DNA of 64,000 nucleotides, taken from the NCBI GenBank assembly GCA_950295325.1, contig OX485805.1:680501-744500 (forward strand), read 5' to 3'. Positions within the stretch are counted from its first letter, which is position 1; each line of letters opens with the position of its first letter. Under the pieces are notes generated by a model, which saw nothing but the letters and a program-made list of their open reading frames with translations, had not been told where the DNA came from and did no database searches. Position numbers and translations under genes: made by a program. This document shows positions 20,998 through 32,599 of the stretch, in pieces. The DNA comes from Polytrichum commune. Taxonomy: Eukaryota; Streptophyta; Polytrichopsida; Polytrichales; Polytrichaceae.

Positions 20998-21164
20998 AAC
21001 GGCGACCACTTCAAGCGGTCCAGGACATGTGTGACCCTTATCTGAATCTATTTAGAAATATTATTCCTCTTTCCAAAGCCCTCGACTTAAGTCCTATGCT
21101 AGCTTCTTTGGTGCTCGGGGTGTCAACCTTCATTTTCAACACAAACAGTGGAAGGATAGATTGA
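20998..21164 (+). pseudogene. Tandem partial copy of the YLMG 3' end, copy 2
   Basis: Encodes RPLQAVQDMCDPYLNLFRNI then LSKALDLSPMLASLVLGVST, clearly derived from the gene ending at 20751, followed by a related 3' flank. There is no start, transit peptide or upstream helices. Its spacing from the parent segment (about 20591) is about 410 bp. Confidence 0.85.
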
Positions 21165-21379
21165 GCTTCTAGGATTGAGGGTTTAGGCCTAAGGTAAATG
21201 CAGGTGGTGATGTTTAATTCAGATGAATTATTCATGTCCCCTTTCTTTAGTCAGATATCCAATTTGACTTACAAAGTGGATTCTCCTTGTTCGTGAATTT
21301 CACCCTGTGTGGCGATTTCATTTTATTAGTGAATTATTTTCCTGTGAATTCTAAATGGGCGTTGAGAAATTAGCTACCA

Positions 21380-21542
21380 CGGCAATGACAACCACCTCAA
21401 GCTGTCCGGGACCTGTGTGATCCTTATCTGAATGTATTAGAAATATTATTGCTCCTCTTTTCAATGTCCAAGTCCCATACTAGCTTTTCTGGTGCTCAGG
21501 GTTTTAACCTCCATTTTGAACACGATAGTGCAAGGATAGATT
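21380..21542 (+). pseudogene. Tandem partial copy of the YLMG 3' end, copy 3
   Basis: A third, more decayed copy (CCACCTCAAGCTGTCCGGGA, then TGATCCTTATCTGAATG, ...TTTTGAACACGATAGTGC) with frame-breaking indels. The unrelated-looking spacer with TTTCAACCTGTGTGGCAATT also recurs between copies, so the duplicated unit includes the 3' flank. Confidence 0.8.
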
Positions 21543-21769
21543 AATTTTCTAGGATTGGTTTAGGTTTCAGGGAAATTCAGCTGCTCATGTTTACTGCTTT
21601 TGTACACAGAGAATTCAGATGAATTTTTTATGTTCTCTTAATTGAGTCAGAATTATTATAATATAGACAAAGTGAATTCTCTGTGTTACAAATTTCAACC
21701 TGTGTGGCAATTATACGTTGTTAGTGATTCATCGTCCTGGGAATTCAAATTGTTTTTGGTAAAATAGCT

Positions 21770-24560
21770 ACCCCATTTCAATTGGAGAAGCTTGTACAGA
21801 TAGGGTGGCATAGATAAATCATTGACATGGTGGTTGAAGAGTTGCAGTTTCTGGCAATGTGCAATTTATTGGTGAGCATGGACTTTTTGTTCTTAATAAT
21901 ATCAGCATCAATCTTCCTAATTGCAAGAATGTATATCTGAGGTCAGCATGCCATGCGAACCCTCATCAGATTAACACAGAAATACTTAGTGCGGAAATTT
22001 AAGGCGAGATACAGTTGTAGGACTCAATTGGGGATAGGGTTTTGTCTTTATTTTGCTAGTTATTGACATCCACAACTTATTTTTTAAATATTGATTCAGA
22101 TTGCATGAACAATTGTGTTAGACTATCGAAATCCTCTCCATGCTGTAAGTACCATTCATGGTTACAATGCAGTTGATAGTTTATTCACATGGTTAGTAGT
22201 GCTTGCATAATATCCTTCCTGCTCCATTTAGTGCAGGTGCAGTTCAAACAATATAAATTGCACCATATTGTTTAAGAGTGTCTCCATTAATACACCGTGT
22301 CTATATTGATTGAAGTGGTACTCCAAAGAATGGCTTCCCTGATTGAGAATCAGAAGGCTTTCCCAGCACTTCAGAACTGGAGGAAAGGTTTAGGGTATAG
22401 GCTTTTGCAAATTTAGTACAACAAATCGCGTTTGCCAAGAACAACAACCTGCTTAGCAGTGTATTCTACTTGGTTTAGGATGAACAATGCTTTCCACTTC
22501 AAGTCAGTATCTTACAATCCGAAAATCAATCTTCTTTGTCTCTCTATCCATCACAGCCCACATGGTACTTGCTTACAGCATAGCCTAACCTACCATTTTG
22601 GAGAATGGTGCAAGTAAATGTTTTTTCTTTAAGCAAGCATTGTGAGCTGAACACTTGGTCCTTGGAAGTGTTAAGTTTCAGAAGATCCAAAGGTGCCAAA
22701 GTGCAAGTATTCGTTTAGGGCCATATAATGGTTAGTTTCATAAGCGGATGATGGGATGGTGTATGCTCCTTCCAGGAACTGAATATAGTCACATTTTATT
22801 GCGCCACATACATGTGGGAAGAGGAAATTTCAAATTTAGATTTCACCAGCCTTTTCTAGAGGTAGTCAAAATTCATTAAACAACTCAGGGGCTCCAAGGC
22901 ATACTTAAATTGGGTGCTCGGTTTAGGTTCAGGAGTGACAGTCTATGGGTGGAGAAGGTCTGACACTAAACATGAACTTGCAATGATATGAGAGAACACT
23001 CTCATAAGAACATTGAGCCGCCCTGGGAAAACCTTTGGTCAACATTGAGGAGGGTGTTCACCCATGATCTTGCAACAATAGGAGTGCTTCTTTGGTCAAG
23101 TTATTGTGCTAAAGTTGATGGCTTATAAAATTTGTATTTTCTCTTGAGGGTTTGAGCATAATGATGCAAAAGGTATAATCCTAATGAACTCAGTGTCCAT
23201 AGATTCAATTTGTAAATTTATCAAAATCTAGAATTGGAGTTGGGGTTCTTAACTCATGTTGTCATGTATATCATCCAAAACCCAAAATTTTAAATTGACA
23301 CAAACTGCAGTTTTTTGGACCTTCATGTTGTGATTCTTAAAGGTCCAAGGCATGCTCCCCCACATAGCTATCTTTTGTTATAACACAACTATATGAGTGG
23401 TTTTAGAGTCAATATTCAAGCAACTAGGACCTTTAATTAATCCAACTTTACTATCTATTGCATAATTCAAATCTATAATATATATATATCTTAAATTGAA
23501 GTAATATTTTTAGAAATTAATGCATATGCAAGTCTCAGTTTTCTTTATGTATGTGGCATGTATTTGGTCACCATTGTCACATGCTATTGTATTATTGTCA
23601 TGTTGTGCAAAATATAAGTTACAATTCACATACAAAGCTACATATAATTTTATTATTTCGTAAAATATTTGTATAATTTAGAAGTGAAATTCTTGAAACA
23701 TGCTTTCCTCTGTATCACAAAATTGTATTTAAGATCCAACCATATCAATGTTATATATAGGTCATCTTCTTAGACCACGACTCAAAAATTCTAATGCTTC
23801 AGTCTAACTTTTCTATATCTTCACAAAAAAATGTGAATGAATCCTTTGATTCTAGAATTTTGCCAAAATGCTAGCTTCCATGTTTAGGGTGTTGAGGTTT
23901 TCAAGAAAATGAAACAAGTTTGAATTCTTCCTAGATAACATGAAATTTGCTCATGTTTCTAATGGGTTAAAGTACAAAATATAATGCTAATGTATTCAAT
24001 ATCTATTGGTACAACATGGACTACATAGCCCATAAGATGAACGTGGATGATGCCTTTTGGTAACATCGAGATGGCTAGGTGCTCAATCATAAAGACCTCC
24101 CGGTCTTTTCTTTGGTGTAAAAATAGTCCCAAACCATATCATTTACTCAACAAAATTCACACAAATAGCATTTTCTTGCAGCAAAATGCCCGTTCATATA
24201 GTACTTTAGGCGTAATGCTCACCATACAAATAATAATGTCCATGTCTTTTTAACATAGAGTTCATGAATCAATTTACGTAATGCAACCATACACATACAA
24301 TTTACAACATGGCAACATGTTTACTTCATGAACTTTTAACACGTTGAGCTTCCAACGTACACATTATAGATGAACTTGAAAATGCAAAATCTACCCTTAG
24401 ACTACATCCCTCAGTTTTAATTTTTGGTTCATTGAACCATTCAAGAATCAATTTCTCAAAATAGGAGTATTTTTCTTGAGTTGAGACCAACAAGATTTGA
24501 TGAGAAAGCATTGTAACATCAACGCCACTTCATTTGTTCATGCTTCGGATTCACTTGGAT
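21770..24560. other. Gene-free, AT-rich interval
   Basis: No supported gene. The only sizeable open frames (near 22432, 24047 and 24326) show no domain, splice or codon signal. Confidence 0.4.
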
Positions 24561-25498
24561 TGTCGCGACCCTTGCTAGCTTTCCTTAACTTAGCTTGACC
24601 ACCTTCCAACTGTAGCAAGTGCCACGAGCGCTAACCTGCACATCCCACGCACATGCATGGTTAGCTCCCCATACCGTGGACCTCCAAGCTCATGACTTGG
24701 TCATCAAACCCTCCTACACATGCATTCTGGACTCTCCCCTTAGTAGATAGCCAATGGTAAATGTGGACTTCCATCCATGAAAGTCCACTCTTGAGTTGAT
24801 CATTGTGTTGCCAAAACAACACTACAACAACCCAGAGCAAATTGCCAAGTTTGCTTCGGTTGGGGTCAGTTGGCTAAGCCGCCTCACTCATATAAGCCTC
24901 TAAGACTTTGGGCTGGGCCCCTACCCCACCGTCAAGTATTCTTTTGTCTCTCTACAAGGGTTGGGGCCAAGTAGACATTTTCCCTTAGCCGTTGGGGATA
25001 GCAGCTTCATACCATCATAACTTCTACACATGATCTCTGATGCTAGCAAGCGACCACTCTATCGACATCTACGCTTTGCGTAGATGCCGACGAACCCCTC
25101 ACTTGTCGTATTCAGGCAAATATTGAGGACGTTATGGCCGTTCAAACCTAGACAGTCCCGGGCGCCACTCCCAGGTCACTGTTATCCCAGGGCGCTGTCC
25201 CTAGGCAGCACCCCACTCAAATTGCCATATCTCCTAGCTCACACCTCCGATTGAGGTGTTCTTTAGCATTCTAGAATCTAGCCGCCATAAGCTACTCATA
25301 ACTCATGGCCTTACCCTCGTGACTCCTAGTATCCGTGGGTGGGAGGCATTCTCAACGCATGGGGCCCTCACCCACATGAGGATCACTTGAGCCCTCTCAC
25401 GAATGGCGCCACAAGTCCCGGGTGTCACTCTGGGGTCCCCCTTGTGCCCATGGTGTTGCGGGCACTCCTCATGAAGATGTGCGCGACATGGACCTCAA
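24561..25498. mobile_element. Solo LTR of the chromodomain gypsy family
   Basis: A 938-bp LTR starting TGTCGCGACCCTTGCTAG and ending GTGCGCGACA, related along its length to the 972-bp LTRs at 26016 and 32600. The flanking pentamers are TGGAT (24556-24560) and TGGAC (25499-25503), a target duplication with one change. No internal region is attached, so it is a product of LTR-LTR recombination. It is more diverged than the pair below, hence older. Confidence 0.88.
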
Positions 25499-25661
25499 CA
25501 TTAAGTGCTCCGGTTCATGACATTGCTCAAAATTGGATCTCTCCATTTTGGTATTTACTTGGTCTTAAACCCTAATGTAAACCCACCCATTAGGGTTTGG
25601 CTCTAAAGAACTTTAGGTCCAAAGCACCTAACCCCTTTGGACACAAGATTGGATATATCTT

Positions 25662-25930
25662 TGTTGAGGTTAGAGTATTAGACTGCTCATAGTCATAAGA
25701 TTGTGATTATTAAAAGTATATGAATGAATAAGGTTGGAATAATCTCACATGGTTTGTGGGAAGTGAGAGTTAAGATATCCTATATTGATTGTATGAACCA
25801 AAGGTGTTGAATTGGAATAAAAGGCAAGGCAAGAAGTGGAAGTGATCGTCTCACTACAAATATTGTTCATATGCCTTTGTATATGTGTATTTGCTTGCGC
25901 AATATGATATTTAGTTCTATTGTACTTCAA
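25662..25930 (+). repeat. Copia left LTR
   Basis: About 269 bp beginning TGTTGAGGTTAGAG, aligning with 36446-36698. Downstream GGTTATCATGATAC may be a decayed initiator-Met tRNA primer-binding site. Confidence 0.7.
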
Positions 25931-26015
25931 TAGGTTATCATGATACAAAAGCAAGTTGTAGAGTTAGAGATTTTATTGCTAGTTAATTATGGAGTACATC
26001 TTGGGTGGCTCTAGT

Positions 26016-26987
26016 TGTCGCAACCCTTGCTAGCCCCCCTTGACAATCTTGCCAATTTTCAATTCTAGCAAAGTTACGAGCGCTAACCATTCGCATTCCG
26101 CCATGCTAATGGTTAGCTCCTCCTACCCCGGACCTTATAGTTCATAGGAGGGAACCAACCCTCCTACTTTGCTTTCGGGACTCACCCCTTAATCGGTAAC
26201 CCATTCCTAGATGTGGACTTCCGTCCATGGAAGTCCAATCCCATGTTGATCATCGCGTTGCACGAGCAACACTACAACAACCCGAACCATACTAGGCAAC
26301 TATGGCCTCACAATGGGCCAAAGCCCATGGAGGCCGAGCCATTCGGCCTCGGGTGGGTGAGGCCACACCACCTCACCCATATAAGCCTCTAGGACTCTAC
26401 ACGGGGCCCCTACCCCACCGTCAAGAAACCTCTTGTCTCTCTACCAAGAGTTGGGGCCAAGTGTACACTTTCCCTTAGCCGCTGGGCCTAGAAGCCCCCA
26501 GCAGCCTCAGACCATCATAACTTCCTCGTATTATGTTTGATCATAACAATTAACCACTCCATCTGCATCTACGCTTCACGTAGATGCCGATGGACTCCTC
26601 ACTTGCCCCATTCGGGCAAGTCTTGAGGAAGTAATGCCTGTTTGAACCTTGGCAGTCCCGGGAATCACTCCCAGGCACTGCTGTACCAGGGCGCTGTCCC
26701 GGGACAGCGCCCCACTCAAATGGCCATAACTCCTAGCTCACACCTCCGCTTGAGGTGATCTTGAGCATTCTAGAATCACCACGCCATGAGCTACGCATAG
26801 CTCATGGCCTTACCCTTGTGACTCCTAGTCTCCGTGGGTGGGAGGCGTTCCCAACACCCGGGGCCCTCACCCACACTAGGATCACTTGGGCCCTCTCACC
26901 AACGGCGCCACAAGTCCCGGGTGTCACTCCGGGGTCCCCCTTGTGCCCATGGTGTAACGGGCACTCCTCATGGAGAGGTGCGCGACA
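26016..26987 (-). repeat. Gypsy 3' LTR (left in window)
   Basis: 972 bp, TGTCGC...GCGACA ends, followed directly (minus-strand upstream side) by the purine-rich GGTGGGGGTGAG (26988-27000), the expected polypurine tract position. Confidence 0.95.
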
Positions 26988-27834
26988 CTCACCCCCACCA
27001 AACGGAATCGATGCCCTCATCGACTATACTCATAGTCGGCACACCAATTCTCAAGTTGCCATCCTCTATGGTGCGGCATTGTGTTTACCTTAGGGCGCGA
27101 CCCCCACAATGCATCTTCAAATTTGGCATACTCCCAAAGGTGTCGTTCCTAGGTGGTCCGTTAGCGACCTTGGATCTCTCCTCCAAGGACCTAACCTAAA
27201 CTAGACCCACCTACTTTGGGACTCACTTGGGTTGCCCCTCCTTTAGGGCCTCCCCATTAGGCTCCACTAGCCTAACCTGACACATCTAGGCGAGACCTCA
27301 ACGCTTCCACTAAGTTGTCTCGGTTGCAACTCCGAGATGGCTTTCCATTGTGAAGCCACGCCTCGATCGCACAGGGGTGATGCCAAGTCCCGCCCGACTC
27401 GGTTCCCACTTTGCTCTTTCGAGACATGGGTTCATGACTCCCATGCGCCAACTCTCGTTAGCTCGCGGGTAGCACTTTTATGAGCACGCGCCATCACCTT
27501 GTCCCCGCCCGGGCAAACCCACAACTAAGAAGTTTCTTGGTTTTATCCAAGGCCCCTCCAAGCCATGGCCCCCAATTACTCGGCTTACACAACCTAGTTT
27601 GGCATATCTATTCCCCCTCTTCCATTAACCAAGCACAAGTACAAGACTAGGACCTCATCTCATACTTTTCTCTTTGCACCACTAAAGTTTGGACTTTATT
27701 CCCTCAAGCCAAAGAATAAGTTCATGTTGTGGAGTAATTAACCTCGAAGCTAAGTATGCTACTAGCATCTCTCCCCTACCAAAGGAGATTGATGTCCTCA
27801 TCAATGCCTACGCTTCATTTTATTGGAATGTCTA

Positions 27835-27960
27835 GCCTTAGTTTCTTCAAAGTGTTTCACTAATTCATTGGTGTTCACCATGTCTCTTGCCGCCACCCAA
27901 GCGGTTTCTTTCTCATGGTATCCTCACCATTTCACCAAGTACTCCTTTGTACATTTTCTT
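27835..27960 (-). pseudogene. Chromodomain remnant of the gypsy integrase
   Basis: The minus strand reads KEYLVKW, a TGA stop, then GYHEKETAWVAARDM and NELVKHFEETKA. The spacing of LVKW..G....E..W matches the chromodomain found at the C-terminus of chromovirus integrases, which directs insertion to marked heterochromatin. The stop lies in the centre of the domain. Confidence 0.75.
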
Positions 27961-28261
27961 TCATTTTCACTTGGGCTTCCTACACTTGAGGATGCCCTCC
28001 TACCTCATGTTCCAATGACCTCCACAAGGTCGGGACGTGGCCTAATCACTTGCTTGTGATCGGGCCACAAGGTGTTGTCCTAAAATGACTTTCGTAATGA
28101 GACATGAAATGTCGGATGCACTTTGATCTCCGGTGGTAATTCCAACTTATACATGTCCTTGAACATTTGTTCCACAATGGAAAACGAAGCTCCAATTTTG
28201 GACATGAACTTTTGGAGTAAGGCCTTTGGGCAAGGTGAAGTTGTCCACATTCAACAACACC

Positions 28262-29219
28262 TTATTGGCCCACCTCATACTCCACTTCGCGTCTTCCGGC
28301 ATTGACTTGCACTCCGTAGCACCTTCGGGCTTTCTCCACCAACAACTTGGTCATCTCCAAGACTTGTTTATCATCTTTGGCCAAGTCCTCACCATCTTGG
28401 TTGAACTCTAGTGTTGAATGTGCCCCCTGGAGGGCTAGGTTAATAGGTTGGAGCGCATCCACTCCATAAGCCACCACGAAAGACCACCCCTTGGTAGCCA
28501 AGTGCGTGGCTACATTGCAATTACACTCCGCTCGACCCACATAGTCCGCCCAATCTCCTTGGTCCGCCCCCACCAAGTTCCTCAAGTATTGCTTCAAGAC
28601 TCCATTCACATGCTCCGCTTTCCCATTCATTTGGGAATGCAAGGCCGTGCTAAACCTTAGTTTCATTCCGACCTCCTTAGAGAAATGCATTAAAAATGCA
28701 CTTGTGAACTTTGGATCTTGATCCCATACAATCACTTTTGGCAACCCGTGGTGCCTCAACCATCCTTTGAGAGAAGGCTATGCGGTCTCCAAGGCGGTGG
28801 CGGTTCCCACAATCGGCACCATGTGTGCCAATTTGGCAAACCGCTATACCATCAACAAGATGGCATCATACCCATGTGACTCCGGCAAACTTGTGATCAA
28901 GTCCATGCACATACTATGCCATGGCGTCGACGGGATAGGCAACGGTTGCAAGGAACCGCCTTGCTTTTGGTAAGAGGCTCGGTTCACTTGGCACTTTAAT
29001 TCAAGCCTTCACAAAGTGGGCTACATCTTCCTTTCATGCACCGCCAATGGTAACTCCATGACACCATTCTATGGCGGTTTTTCTTTTTCCTCTATGGCCG
29101 GCAATAGGACTATCATATTCCTCCTTCAAAACCGATAGCCTCAACTTGCCTTGAGGCACATACACCCGACTTTGCTTACACTTGAACAATCCGTCCACCA
29201 ACTTAACCTCTTTGAGCAC
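28262..29219 (-). pseudogene. Gypsy integrase (zinc-binding N-terminus and catalytic core), interrupted
   Basis: The H2C2 region begins with SRVYVPQGKLRLSVLKEE and IAGHRGK (29219-29034). The catalytic core holds the expected acidic residues: an Asp in MDLITSLPESHGYDA (about 28900), an Asp in VIVWDQDPKFTSAF (about 28720) and the Glu in AEHVNGVLKQYLRN (about 28610). Stops and frame changes occur between the zinc region and core (for example TAG after YDAILLMV). The longest clean stretch is 28759-28262 (165 residues). Confidence 0.85.
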
Positions 29220-29639
29220 CTTGCTCTTGCGAAGTTCACCTAAAAGCTTTTGTGCCTCGGGGTAGTTAATTAACCCCTCCCGTATCTTGCATCACAAGTT
29301 TCCTTCGCCGGCACACATTAGCCACAAGGTTTGGATGGTTCTCATTGCTTGGAACTCTTCCCGTCTACTTAGCGCATCCGGCACCACATTTCCATGGTCC
29401 GGTTTGTGGACCAAATCCACCTTCATAAGCGTCAAACTATCATGCCACCGCAATGACTTGGGCGGCGCTCACTTGCGCTTGTATGTCAAAATTCTTTTAG
29501 GACACATTGTCCATGTAGATCTTTGCTTTGTGCGACCCCAAATAATGTCGCCTCATCTTCAAGCAATGCACTACGGCAAAGAAGTTTTTTGTCATGAGTT
29601 GGTTGTCTTCTTTGACAACCATCGAGCCTCATGCCCCCA

Positions 29640-30530
29640 TATACAATGGCCATCCATCTTATATCAACAATCCGCCATTGGCAAAGTTATTCGCCCCCGT
29701 ATGCACCTCAAAAGGTTTGTCAAACTCCACGAACTTGAGCACGGGCGGCGAAGAGAACTTGCTCTTAAGCTCCCCAAAGACTTGGTGACAAGGCTAGTCC
29801 CACTCTTGGGATAGCCATTTCTTTCACAAGTCGGACAAGATCGGACAACCATCGAGTTTCATGCTCCCATATGCAATGGCCATCTTTTTTTTACATCAAC
29901 ATCCGCCAATGGTAAAGTCACTCGCCCCCGTATACACCTCAAAAGGTATGTCAAACTCCGCGAACTTGAGCACGGGCGGCGAAGAGAACTTCCTCTTAAG
30001 CTCCTCAAGGACTTGGTGGCACGGCTCATCCCATTCTTGGGATAGCCATGTCTTGCACAAGCCGGACAAGGTTTAACAACCATTGAGCTTATTGCTCTCA
30101 TATGCAATGGTCCTTCTTCTTGGATCAACATCCGCCAATGGCAAAGTGACTCGCCCCCATATGCACCTCAAAAGGTTTGGCAAACTCCGCAAGCTTGAGC
30201 ACGGGCGGCAAAGACAACTTGCTCTTAAGCTCCCCAATGGCTTGGTGGCACGGCTCATCCCACTCTTGGGATAGCCATTTCTTGCACAAGCCGGACAAGG
30301 TTCGACAACCATGGAGCTTAATGCTCTCATAAGCAATGGTCATCCATCTTTGATCAACATCCGCCAATGGTAAAGTCCTTCGCCTCCATGTGCACCTCAA
30401 AATGCTTATGAAAACCCGGAAATTTAACCACATCTTGTGAAAGGAACTTGCTCTTGAGCTTCCCAAAGGCTTGGTGACAAGGCTCATCCCACTCTTGGGA
30501 TAGTCATTTCCTCAATAAGTTGATTAAGAT
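29640..30530 (-). repeat. Four tandem ~230-bp copies of the RT thumb/RNase H start
   Basis: Anchor string TCGCCCCCGT or a close variant recurs at about 29691, 29922, 30151 and 30380 (spacing 231, 229, 229 bp). Each unit encodes, on the minus strand, WLSQEWDEPCHQAIGELKSK, PPVLKLAEFAKPFEVH and a MGASHFAIGG-like string followed by IAYES-like residues, i.e. the junction of reverse transcriptase and RNase H. The 229-bp spacing shifts the frame between copies. Confidence 0.85.
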
Positions 30531-30539
30531 CCTAGCAAC

Positions 30540-30890
30540 CTTAAAACAAATCTAGAATGAAGTGGTGGTAGTAGTTGGCTAGGCCAACCAATAACCTAAG
30601 CCTTTTTGAATCAAGGGCCAATTGTCTTCTTGGATTGCCTTGACATTCTTCATGTTTGTCCACCAACTTCCATTGTCACCGCATGCCTCAAGAACTCACT
30701 TTCTTCTTGAGCAAAGTTGCAATTCACTCCTTGGCGGTAACATTTTGAGCAAGACATTGGTGAATACATCCTTGTATCTCATCAACATCCCACAAGTATG
30801 GTTTGGGGGAGGCCCATCTTTCCTAGCCTCCCCATGAGTTCCTTGGAGTTGCTCCAATTGAACCACGACCATTATGTTTACCATTTTTCA
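30540..30890 (-). pseudogene. Gypsy reverse transcriptase remnant with palm deleted
   Basis: Minus-strand residues MLMRYKDVFTNVL then LPPRSE (the protease-RT linker) pass within a few codons to NFAQEESEFLRHAVTMEVG and then LRLLVGLANYYHHFI, which normally lie after the catalytic palm. The YxDD-containing core between them is absent, with the junction near 30730-30745. Roughly 150 residues typical of the family are missing. Confidence 0.7.
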
Positions 30891-31228
30891 TTTGGTCCAT
30901 TAAGACCAAATTCAACTTGGGTCCTCCTACCATAGGAGTCCTTGTCAATTTGTAGTTCAATTCTTTGCCATCAGGGCACATCACAAATGCACCGCAAGCT
31001 CACCGGCTTGCGCCTCACATCTTTCATGTGAATTTCAAAGAAGGTGTCCTCCAAAGTGAGGGCACCTCATCCATTTTACATAGTGTAAAATGTCCACAAA
31101 TTCCAATGTCCCACATTATAACGTCAAAGACATCGCCATTACCTTATTTCATGGCGTTCACCCTTAGAGACCGCACATCAATGAGCTTGCCCACTATACG
31201 TGTCGGCAAGCCCCAACACCTTATGCCC

Positions 31229-31588
31229 TAACATTACCCAACCCAATACTCTTAACTCCGGCGCGGAGTTCGATGCGGCTCCGATGCGGCTCCGGTGCGG
31301 CTCCGGGGAGGTTCGGATGCCAGCTCCGGTGGGTCCATTTTTCTGGCCCTCCCCGTTTTGGCCCCTTGATGAATTTTTTTGGTTTTTTTTTGGCTAAATT
31401 TGGGTTCTACGGCCCCAAATTACTCTAGGAGGCCCCTTATGAGATCAAGTAAGGCCCCACCCAATCAAAAAAATAGGGGGCAATTTTTGCCCCAACCCAC
31501 CCGAACCCACCGAAGCTGGCATCCGAACCTCCCCGGAGCCGCATCGAACTCCGCGCCGGAGTTAAGAGTATTGGGCTGGGTAATGTTA
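31229..31588. mobile_element. Foldback/MITE-like insertion inside the gypsy element
   Basis: Long inverted repeat: the left arm from 31231 (ACATTACCCAACCCAATAC..., CTTAACTCCGGCGCGGAGTT, ...GGATGCCAGCTCCGGTGGGT) is mirrored by the right arm ending at 31586. TA flanks each end (31229-31230 and 31587-31588), as for TA-targeting MITEs. The left arm has extra copies of an 11-bp GATGCGGCTCC unit (about 31271-31303). The loop contains T-rich and GGCCCC-rich sequence, with no coding capacity. Confidence 0.8.
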
Positions 31589-31740
31589 TCCCACCTTATG
31601 AGCTTCGGCTCATCAAGGAGTTTGTTAACTCTTTGTCAATCCATGAGACTTGGCCTCGGCTTAAGGCTACTAGCCTTGGCCACAAAGCCATCGTCCAACA
31701 TTCCGTCCTCGGCAACTTAGATTGGCTTGGTCCCCAAACC

Positions 31741-31975
31741 CAACTTTAAACATTCCGTCCGCGGGACAAATTGGTTTGGTGCCACAAAACCAATTTCTAA
31801 TAGTTTGTCCGCGGAACAAACATGATTTGCCTTGGTAGCACAAAGCTACCTTTCACACTTTGTCCGCGGCACGAACATGAATTGCCTTGAAGGATCAACC
31901 CACCTGCCAACATTCTGTCCGCGGCACGAGTATGTTTTGCCTTGGTATAATGGGCCAAACTACTTTCGCCCATTT
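31741..31975. repeat. Short tandem array with TTTGTCCGCGG core in the gypsy leader/gag side
   Basis: Four units of about 50-70 bp, each with a TGTCCGCGG-AC(A/G)A core (31758, 31807, 31861, 31918 approx.) followed by TTTGCCTTGG- or TTGGTTTGG-like text. They lie in the gag-side part of the element, where no clean gag frame is visible. Confidence 0.65.
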
Positions 31976-32585
31976 CTTTGAGACCAATATCGGCTAAAAC
32001 CCACTTTGTGGTGATGCGCCGCCCAACTTCTTTTTGGGACCATCGGCTTCAATGTTCTTCAAATCTTAAAGTTTCCCGATACGTCCTCAAGAAGCTTTGG
32101 GGAGTTGAACATGGTATTCACCACCCGCTTTTAAAACCCCATCTAAAACAATGTGTTTCTTAGCCAACTAGTCAATCTTAGTTGGGCCATTCATTATGGT
32201 GGTTAAATCGCAGACATAGGCCTAAAAGCCTTGAGTGCTGCATTTGCATCCATTCCAACTTCACCACATTCTAAGCAATTTGGATTGGACTTTCAATCCA
32301 ACATTACCACCGTCCAAGCTTTCGGATGCATTCGGTATTCTAGCCCCGAATATTTTTCAAGGTTTGCGGGAGCCCTTTCAAAGCACTCCTCCATTTTCCT
32401 CACCGAATCCATCCTCATGCCCACCATTGTCATTAGAATCAATGGTATGGTCACAATCCACTTGCACATGATCCTTGTTCCAATTTGAGCCTCACAACCT
32501 TTTAGAAACCCCGGGCTCACCATCATAACCCGCATTTTTGATAGCCATGTCTACCTCAAAGTGCTAGCTCAAATATTGGAACCCT

Positions 32586-32597
32586 GCTCTGATACCA
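32586..32597 (-). promoter_or_regulatory. Gypsy primer-binding site (initiator-Met tRNA)
   Basis: The minus strand reads TGGTATCAGAGC two bases inside the LTR that starts at 32600. It is complementary to the 3' end of plant initiator-Met tRNA, the standard primer of Ty3/gypsy and copia elements. This fixes the minus orientation. Confidence 0.93.
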
Positions 32598-32599
32598 CG

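Noticed and set aside
26755-27093. 112-codon plus-strand open frame beginning in the LTR
   Set aside because: Mostly LTR sequence; repeated in the other LTR, with no domain.
29640-30530. CRISPR-like regular array (about 230-bp period)
   Set aside because: The units are whole duplicated pieces of gypsy pol without short repeat/unique spacer structure, and the DNA is eukaryotic.
31379-31720. 113-codon plus-strand open frame in the gypsy element
   Set aside because: Spans the loop and right arm of the foldback repeat; no coding signature.
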